From Kryptolebias marmoratus (Eukaryota > Chordata > Actinopteri > Cyprinodontiformes > Rivulidae), in the NCBI RefSeq assembly GCF_001649575.2, contig NC_051452.1:5385098-5449097 (forward strand): 64,000 nucleotides of DNA, read 5' to 3'. Shown piece by piece: positions 57,401 through 64,000 of the stretch. The position numbers and the translations under genes were made by a program. The notes under the pieces are model-generated. The model was not told where the DNA came from. It saw only the letters and a program-made list of their open reading frames with translations, and made no database searches. Within the stretch, counting starts at the first letter, position 1. The number at the start of each line of letters is the position of its first letter.

Positions 57401-60315
57401 NNNNNNNNNNNNNNNNNNNNNNNNNNNNNNNNNNNNNNNNNNNNNNNNNNNNNNNNNNNNNNNNNNNNNNNNNNNNNNNNNNNNNNNNNNNNNNNNNNNN
57501 NNNNNNNNNNNNNNNNNNNNNNNNNNNNNNNNNNNNNNNNNNNNNNNNNNNNNNNNNNNNNNNNNNNNNNNNNNNNNNNNNNNNNNNNNNNNNNNNNNNN
57601 NNNNNNNNNNNNNNNNNNNNNNNNNNNNNNNNNNNNNNNNNNNNNNNNNNNNNNNNNNNNNNNNNNNNNNNNNNNNNNNNNNNNNNNNNNNNNNNNNNNN
57701 NNNNNNNNNNNNNNNNNNNNNNNNNNNNNNNNNNNNNNNNNNNNNNNNNNNNNNNNNNNNNNNNNNNNNNNNNNNNNNNNNNNNNNNNNNNNNNNNNNNN
57801 NNNNNNNNNNNNNNNNNNNNNNNNNNNNNNNNNNNNNNNNNNNNNNNNNNNNNNNNNNNNNNNNNNNNNNNNNNNNNNNNNNNNNNNNNNNNNNNNNNNN
57901 NNNNNNNNNNNNNNNNNNNNNNNNNNNNNNNNNNNNNNNNNNNNNNNNNNNNNNNNNNNNNNNNNNNNNNNNNNNNNNNNNNNNNNNNNNNNNNNNNNNN
58001 NNNNNNNNNNNNNNNNNNNNNNNNNNNNNNNNNNNNNNNNNNNNNNNNNNNNNNNNNNNNNNNNNNNNNNNNGGTGGATGAGATTCGTCCGGAGTTCCTT
58101 AAGGCTCTGGATGTTGTAGGGTTGTGTTGGTTAACGCGACTCTGCAATATCGCGTGGACATCGGGGACAGTTCCTCTGGATTGGCAGACCGGGGTGGTGG
58201 TCCACTTATTCAAAAAGGGGGACCGGAGGGTGTGTTCCAACTACAGAGGGATCACACTCTTAAGCCTCCCTGGTAAGGTCTATTCAGGGGTTCTGGAGAG
58301 GAGGGTCCTTGAGGGTGCATGGGAGTTCGCCCAACCAGTCTACATGTGTTTTGAGGACTTGGAGAAGGCGTTCGACCGTGAGAGGGAAGTCTGGGTCTCC
58401 CTGCTTAGGCTGCTGCCCCCGGCGACCCGACCCCGGATAGGAGGAAGAAGATGGATGTTCCTCCTGGAGGCTCAGAGGCTTAAATCTGCTCCAACAGATC
58501 CAACTTCCCTTCTTCTTCTTCTCTGTGTCCGCAGTACGCCGTCGAGTCTCAGATCCGCCTGCGAGGACTGGACCCTCAGCTCAGCATGCTGCTGCTGGCT
58601 CCCAGACCGGTACCGTCCAGAACAAAGATGGCTGCAGGCGAGTTTCTGCCTCAGACGGTGACTCTGCTTCCTGTCTGTCCAGGGAGAAGACACCCTGAGG
58701 ACTGAGGACATCCTGGAGGTGATTCAGAAGGAGGGGGACAGCATCGCCGTGGTGATGTTCAGCGGTGTTCAATATTACACCGGCCAGCTGTTCGACATGC
58801 ACGCCATCACCGAGGCAGGACACAAACAGGTGCTTTTACAGCTCCCGACCTTCAGACTCCCACAGAACACCATTCAGATCTCTCACATTCTCTCCGTTTG
58901 GCTCCCAGGGTTGTTTCGTCGGGTTCGACTGCGCCCACGCAGCGGGGAACGTGGAGCTGAAGCTGCACGACTGGGGCGTCGACTTCGCCTGCTGGTGCTC
59001 CTACAAGGTTCGCCAAAACGAGCGGGAAGCCGAAAATGAGCAGAACGTGAGACAGGAGAGACGTTTAATGACACCTCGTGTTTTTACAGTACCTGAACTC
59101 AGGAGCCGGTGGGATTGCTGGAGCGTTCGTTCACGAAAAACATAAAGACACCATCAAGCCAACGTAAGTGACACGAGTCCAACAGCAGCATTTATTTTAT
59201 AAAACATTCAGGGATGGAAATAAGAACAGGACAGGCTGAATTACAACAAAATCTTTGTTTGGTTTCAAATGGAGTTCACTCTGAGACTGAAAACAGGAAA
59301 CTGAATGTAAACAAGTCACAGAAGTGATTTAAAAGTGCAGGAAGAGTTTCTTTAAGCTGCGTTCAAGGCCGGAGAAAAGCTGGGACATCTGAGCCTCGCT
59401 GGGTCACAGGACAGGACGCGTTTCTGAGTTTCCTAAATTTCAACAAACATTTTGTGACTTAACAGCTGAGAGAAATGTTCCTGCATTTTAAAATCTGGAG
59501 CGTGGAGAAAGTCCAGGCAGCACGTACCTTAGTGAAACATGAAACCCTGGGACGAGCTGCTTTTGTGCCTGTTTGATAATAAAACATGTCTCCTCAGGCT
59601 GCTGGGATGGTGGGGTCACGACCTGAAGACGCGCTTCCAGATGACCAACAGTACGGAGCGTCTGTCTGCTGCCATCTTGTGGTCAGGCTGAGTAGAGCGG
59701 CTCATCTCTGATTCTTTCCTGTTTCCAGTGCTGGACCTGCAGCCAGGAGTGAGCGGTTTCAGGCTGTCGAACCAGCCCATTCTTCTCGTCTGCTCCCTGC
59801 AGGCCAGCTTAGAGGTGAAACAACCCGACCTTCAGGGGATTTCTCTGCCTGCTTGTTTCTAACAGCTCGATTTTGAATCTCCTGCTCCAGGTGTTTAAGA
59901 CGACCAGCATGCAGGCGCTGCGCAGGAAGTCCCTCCTCCTGACCGGCTACCTGGAGCACCTGATCCAACACTTCTACACCGAGGACCCGTCGCAGCCTGG
60001 CAGGCCGCACGTCCTCATCATCACGCCGTCAGACCCCCAGCAGAGAGGCTGCCAGCTGTCGCTCTCCTTCTCCGTCCCCATCCGGAGGGTCTACGAGGAG
60101 CTGCAGAGGAGGGGCGTCGTGGTGAGTGTCTCACTTTGACGGGAGCCGGTGTCTCCAGGACAGAATGAGAGGATGACTCGTCGTTTCCTGTTGCTCAGTG
60201 TGACATGAGGGAGCCCAGCGTGCTGCGGGTCGCTCCGGTGCCGCTCTACAACTCCTTCAGAGACGTCCATCGGTTCGTGGAGGTGCTGGGAGAGGCGCTG
60301 GCCACGAGCAGCTGA
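54460..60315 (+). CDS. kynu: Kynureninase
   Basis: Thirteen coding exons: 54460-54628, 55367-55487, 55575-55657, 56647-56708, 56781-56852, 58535-58609, 58683-58829, 58909-59007, 59090-59163, 59598-59650, 59729-59814, 59891-60121 and 60199-60315; 1389 nt, 462 residues (human 465). It cleaves kynurenine and 3-hydroxykynurenine to anthranilate or 3-hydroxyanthranilate plus alanine in tryptophan catabolism and NAD synthesis. Type I PLP fold: [68 protein letters not shown], then WCSYK at the end of exon 8, the PLP-binding lysine (human Lys276), and [14 protein letters not shown]. The C-terminus has [12 protein letters not shown] and [11 protein letters not shown]. All phases agree and no break is seen. 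The intron at 56853-58534 holds a LINE and a gap. Confidence 0.97.
56036..56300. mobile_element. Possible Tc1-like fragment in kynu intron
   Basis: CATGATGCTGCCACCACCGT and CAGCTCAACCTTTGTCCACA resemble the conserved non-template strand of fish Tc1 transposase genes (HGGGS and WSDETK region read in reverse). It is short and decayed. Confidence 0.45.
56941..58456 (+). mobile_element. Non-LTR retrotransposon copy with internal deletions and gap, in kynu intron
   Basis: The left part encodes [19 protein letters not shown] and [10 protein letters not shown], the endonuclease-domain end. After a 971-N gap the right part encodes [28 protein letters not shown] and [15 protein letters not shown], the reverse-transcriptase fingers. 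LERRV then jumps to [13 protein letters not shown] and [10 protein letters not shown] jumps to [14 protein letters not shown], so two blocks are missing while the frame stays open. It ends in GATGGATG. The copy is defective. Confidence 0.88.
57102..58072. other. Assembly gap (971 N)
   Basis: Within the LINE at 56941-58456, inside a kynu intron. No kynu exon is missing across it. Confidence 0.95.
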
Positions 60316-60338
60316 AGGACGACAGGTGGATGAAAACA

Positions 60339-60344
60339 AATAAA
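60339..60344 (+). terminator. kynu polyadenylation signal
   Basis: AATAAA only 24 bases after the kynu stop codon; the 3' UTR would be very short unless a later signal is used. Confidence 0.55.
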
Positions 60345-60349
60345 TGTTG

Positions 60350-60839
60350 GAAACAGAAAACATCACGGATATTCACTTCTTCTTCTTCAGGGTGTTGGCA
60401 CAATGACTAATGCCTTAATTATAAAACAGATTTAAATATGTGGTAAGATGTTTCAGGGCAGCATTTCTGTCAGTAAACTTCAAAATAAGATCTACGTCGA
60501 ACTGAGTTGGAGCTGAACGTTCTTCACGGCGCTTGGAGGAAGGCTGTCATCTCACCGATTTATCTGCTGAAATATTAACAAACATGAGGTGTTTGGCTGA
60601 ACTGATCAATCCGATAATCAAACTAAACTGCAAGTAAGACACTGACAGCAGCAAACAGGAAAACTCAGCTTTCAGTCCAGTTTACTCCAGCAGTTCTGCT
60701 GATAGAGATGTGGGCATGCACTCAACGTCAACAAATCGACAGAAAGCCTGGTGGAAGCTCGAGTTAACTCGATTAACTCTGTGAAATCAGACAGGAGGAG
60801 AAGCTGCTGGTAAATTCACCACCTGGGTTTAACTAAGCA
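60350..60839. other. Intergenic, nothing recognised
   Basis: Ordinary AT-balanced sequence between kynu and the Tc1 relic; no coding or repeat feature seen. Confidence 0.4.
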
Positions 60840-62021
60840 AACAGGTACGAGCCTCCTGCTGGATAATTACTGCACGGGTGATCATGTTTCAGCAACAAGT
60901 CATTTAACCCCAGCTGGTGCGATGAGTTGCTTCTCATGTGGAAAGACATCCTGCGGTCAAAGAAGGGTCAAAGCTTTGGCATCAAGCAGAGAAAACATCT
61001 AAGGAGACTTCAGAAACCGCTAAAACTGGGCTAAGAACTGTCCAACATGTTCGAGGGAGGGAGGGAGAAAAACACCCTGAATGATCGTGATCGGCGATCA
61101 CTTAAACGTTTGGTGAAATCAAATCAAAGAAAAACAACAGGAGAACTCTGCGCTGCGTTTAACAGTGAAAGTCAGAGTATTTCCACACCCACAATGCAAA
61201 GGGAACTCAAGGGACTGAACAGCTGTGTAGCCTGAAGAAAACCACTAATCAGTGAGGCTAAATGGAAAAAAGGCTTCAATTTGCTCAGGAGCATAGAGAT
61301 TGGGCTCTGGAGCAATGGAAGAAGGTCATGTGGTCTGATGAGTCCAGATTGACCCTGTTCCATCAGGGTAAGAAGAGAGGCAGGTGAAGTGTGGCCTACT
61401 GTACCAGCCTGTGGGGGCAGTGCTATGATCTGGGGTCAGCAACAGTATGTGCTCAAAGAAACAAGGTCAAAGGTCAGCTGACTACCTGAACAGTTATCAC
61501 CCTCTCTACGACACTGTTAGGAGTCACAGCAGCACATTCAGTAGCAGAAATGCACCACTGAGCGCCACAGGAGGTTGTTCCTACCAGTGGCCATCAAACT
61601 CTGTAACTCTGCCCGAAACACGTGAACCTATTACACCGCTGCTATTTCTTTTAATTCTTTAGAATATTTCTTGAACGGCTGCAGCTGGATTAATTGCAAT
61701 TCCCCCCCGGGGATCATTAAAGTATTCTGATTCTGACTATACGGAATGACCAGGTTATCCCATCAATGGATGGAATAACAGACACATTCCAAGATGACAA
61801 TGCCAGGATTCATCAGGGAGTGAGAGAGTCCAGCCCTGTGTCTTGGGGACGTGCTGGAGAAGGTCAGACTCCACCATCATCAATGCAGAGTCTCGGTGAA
61901 AAATAAACGCAACACTGGATGGAAATAAACCTGGTGACACTGCAGAAGCTTATGGAAACGCTGCCACAGGGAAGGTGTGTTGGAATCAAAGCTAAAGGTG
62001 TTTTTCTGGCCAGGCAGTGTA
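60840..62021 (+). mobile_element. Tc1/mariner relic, interrupted
   Basis: Broken frames show RRSLKRLVKSNQRKTTGEL, STPTMQRELKG, RKPLISEAKWKK and a tract corresponding to WSDES-RFTLF, in the order of Tc1 transposases. The right end reads TTTTTCTGGCCAGGCAGTG followed by TA, the expected inverted-repeat end and TA target. The left end is not recognisable. A LINE 3' end (61492-61738) splits it. Many stops; not functional. Confidence 0.85.
61492..61738 (+). mobile_element. LINE 3' end (L2/Rex1-like) inserted in the Tc1 relic
   Basis: It encodes the C-terminal YHPLYDTVR ... STFSSRNAPL type sequence of fish L2/Rex1-like elements, then CCCCCGGGGATCATTAAAGT and a TTCTGATTCTGA tail. Tc1 sequence resumes directly afterwards (ATACGGAATGACCAGG). 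Confidence 0.8.
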
Positions 62022-62393
62022 TCAGAACGAACCGATCCGACGTGTTTTTAGTCTCTTCGGCTGTTTCTGTAGGTAAACTCTGATATTTCTTTAGGGACCT
62101 GGAAGGATTTCTGAAACCTGCTGGGAATCAAACAGGTAAACTCACCTGAGACTGACGGCAGACACGTCTCTGAGCTCAGCACCTGAAGACTCAGGAGGAC
62201 TGAGGAGACAGCTGAGACCTGCAGGAGGGACCTGGATGGAGACAAGAAGACGTCTGTGAGGACAGAGGACAGGGGACAGGAGCAGCATCTCTACAGGGAC
62301 AGGAATCAGAACGAGTTCCTTTTTGTCTCGTTGAACGTTGCAGTAAAACCAGGCAGCGTTCGGATGGACACCCTCGAACCAGCTCCACCTGAG

Positions 62394-62394
<1 letters not shown>

Positions 62395-62428
<34 letters not shown>
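62395..62428. repeat. Poly-C run, about 34 bases
   Basis: Uninterrupted C on the plus strand. Length is probably unreliable in the assembly. It can form i-motif or G-quadruplex structure. Confidence 0.9.
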
Positions 62429-62432
<4 letters not shown>

Positions 62433-62696
62433 CTCCTCTGACCAATTAACACCGACTTTATTCCTCCGAAGGTTTCTGCTCCGTCACCCTGACGGATGTC
62501 TGCTCCGCTCCGGCTCATAATTGGAGACTCGAAATGCAGAATCTGAAGAAACGAACCTTCTTTAGACTAACGAGCAGCTGGGGGGGCAGAATTAACATGT
62601 GTCAGCTTTCTTTAGGGGGGGGCTGAGGTGAGAATAAATAATGAAGGAGAGGCTGGTTCAGATTACTGTCAGAAGAGTAACTTTAACAGCTAACCT

Positions 62697-62758
62697 GGTA
62701 GTAGTGGCTGAGAGTCCTCAGCTTCCCTCCAGCCTGAGGCGGCGGGCGATATGCATTC
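62697..62758 (-). repeat. Dispersed repeat copy, minus orientation
   Basis: GGTAGTAGTGGCTGAGAGTC and GGCGGGCGATATGCATTC, the reverse complements of both core words. Confidence 0.8.
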
Positions 62759-63004
62759 ATTCCTTAAAGCTTTTTATTGTTGTTGACTTCAGCAGGAGTA
62801 GCTGATTGTGTCTCTGCTGAGTCCGTTTGTTTGTTTGTCTCTCTGTGGCAGCCGATCAGAAACTTGTGGGGCTCGTTCTGGATTCTGATGAATAAATGAA
62901 GACAGACGACATTAAACATTCAGTCCATCTCAGAGAAATAAAAACATTTTTATTTCTTTATTGGACTCCAGATGTCCTCACTTCAACACAAGGACTTTAT
63001 TACC

Positions 63005-63108
63005 CGTCTGTCCTTCAGTCTGTCTGTCTCTGCCTGTCTAAATCTGTCTGTCTCCCCGTCTGTCTCTCTGTCTGTCTCTGTCTCTCTCTCTGTCTCTCTG
63101 TCATTCAG
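63005..63108. repeat. (CTGT/CTCT)n microsatellite
   Basis: Imperfect tetranucleotide repeat of CTGT, CTCT and CTGC words over about 100 bases. Confidence 0.9.
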
Positions 63109-63683
63109 CAAAGATCAGATTTGGATGAAATGTCGGAGTTGAAACAAAGACAACAGATTAAATTCTGGTTCTGATCCAGATTCTGATCCGGGTCCCTCCG
63201 AGGCCTCGGCGGAGGTTTTAGGTTTCTGTTCTCTGAGCTGCAGAACCAACCAGAACCGAGCCCTGACCCGGTTCTCCTCCCTGGAGTAATAATTCACTCA
63301 TTCACTTCGTGTTTGGGGTTTCGTTATGAAGGAATGAGGCCGCAGGACGGGGCTCTCTGATTGGACGGCTGGCAGCAGGTAACAGGTGGAGGTGTGGAAG
63401 GAACCTCTCAGCTCCATCAGAGACAAAATGGCGATGAGTTCCATTTTAACGACCCTTCAGAACCTTCAAAGGAAAGAATAATTCACGACAAATTAAGTGT
63501 TTTGATGTTTCATGTGTTGCTTTCCAGCTAATTATGGAGACGTCTCGTTTGTCAGACAGGCCCCGCCCCCCTCAGACGGAGGAGGCGGTGGCTCAAACAC
63601 TTCCTGTTGTAATGATGGGGGGGCGGGGCTGACCTCCAAGGGGCTCAGGAGGAGAACCGGCAGCAGAAACTGGATCAAGGAGA

Positions 63684-63730
63684 GGAATGCATATCGCCCG
63701 CCGCAGTGAGGAGGACTCTCAGCTACTACC
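63684..63730 (+). repeat. Dispersed repeat copy, short form
   Basis: GGAATGCATATCGCCCGCC followed 11 bases later by GACTCTCAGCTACTACC; the closest spacing of the two cores in the window. Confidence 0.8.
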
Positions 63731-64000
63731 AGCCTCACCCTGAGGACCTGAGTCAGAAACTGACCGAGACGTCCGCAAGCTCAGAGACGTTGCTGCTGGA
63801 CCAGGACAATCAGGTGGGACCAGGTGAGACCTGCTGAGACCTGCAGCAGGTCTCCTGATCCAGCAGGTCTCCTGGTGTCCACCCCCTCCAGTTTGTTTTC
63901 TGGTTTCATTCGATAAGATCTAAAGAAGTCTCGAGGTTCTGCGACTCCACGAGTCACGGAGAACGTCTCTCAGCTGCTCTGCCTGCCCGAGGGACACGAG

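Larger units (their letters stand above)
62022..64000. other. Right-end intergenic region
   Basis: No gene recognised. It contains a poly-C run (62395-62428), a CTGT-type microsatellite (63005-63108) and two copies of the dispersed repeat in opposite orientation (62697-62758 and 63684-63730). The last 250 bases look unique but show no coding signal. Confidence 0.5.

Overview
This window is vertebrate nuclear DNA, almost certainly from a ray-finned (teleost) fish, and probably a percomorph. Genes are split into many short exons with GT/AG borders. The encoded proteins match vertebrate families nearly end to end. The spaces between are filled with fish-type transposon debris: hAT-like MITEs, Tc1 relics, and LINE 3' ends with TGGA or TTCTGA tails. 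The sequence has five runs of N, at least three of them inside transposable elements, as expected of a draft assembly. There are no operons, CRISPR arrays or other prokaryotic features.

Layout. 1-2690: intergenic, one hAT-type MITE. 2691-9275 (+): an aldehyde oxidase gene (aox) whose first four and last twelve coding exons are present; the exons for the FAD domain and the start of the molybdenum domain are missing at a 100-N gap. 10.2-16.3 kb (+): bzw1, complete, 419 codons. 18561-20316 (-): a two-exon bHLH transcription factor of the paraxis/scleraxis (tcf15/scx) family, 178 codons. 20.6-25.0 kb: repeats and a gapped hAT element. 25065-49642 (-): vwde (von Willebrand factor D and EGF domains), which I could assemble exon by exon into 31 phase-compatible exons, about 2046 codons, including a 46-nt first exon carrying the signal peptide. 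51090-53487: a long, apparently perfect inverted repeat (two arms of 944 bp) around an AT-rich core; each arm carries a tandem series of tRNA-like units. 54460-60315 (+): kynu (kynureninase), complete, 462 codons, with a deleted LINE in one intron. 60.3-64 kb: a Tc1 relic split by a LINE 3' end, simple repeats and a dispersed repeat.

How the genes relate. aox and bzw1 are neighbours in human 2q33; kynu is on human 2q22 and vwde on 7p21, so the block mixes segments that are separate in mammals. Aox is a cytosolic molybdo-flavoenzyme, Bzw1 a translation regulator that mimics eIF5, the bHLH factor a mesoderm/tendon-type regulator, Vwde a secreted modular matrix-type protein, and Kynu a PLP enzyme of tryptophan breakdown. 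They form no obvious pathway.

The most unusual object is the palindrome at 51.1-53.5 kb with tRNA-like units in both arms. Other points of interest are an inverted pair of about 0.7-0.9 kb elements flanking vwde exons 15-19, an 85-nt GC-AG intron in vwde, three extra cysteine modules in vwde, a bHLH gene with mixed paraxis/scleraxis signatures, and a dispersed repeat family with two diagnostic core words.
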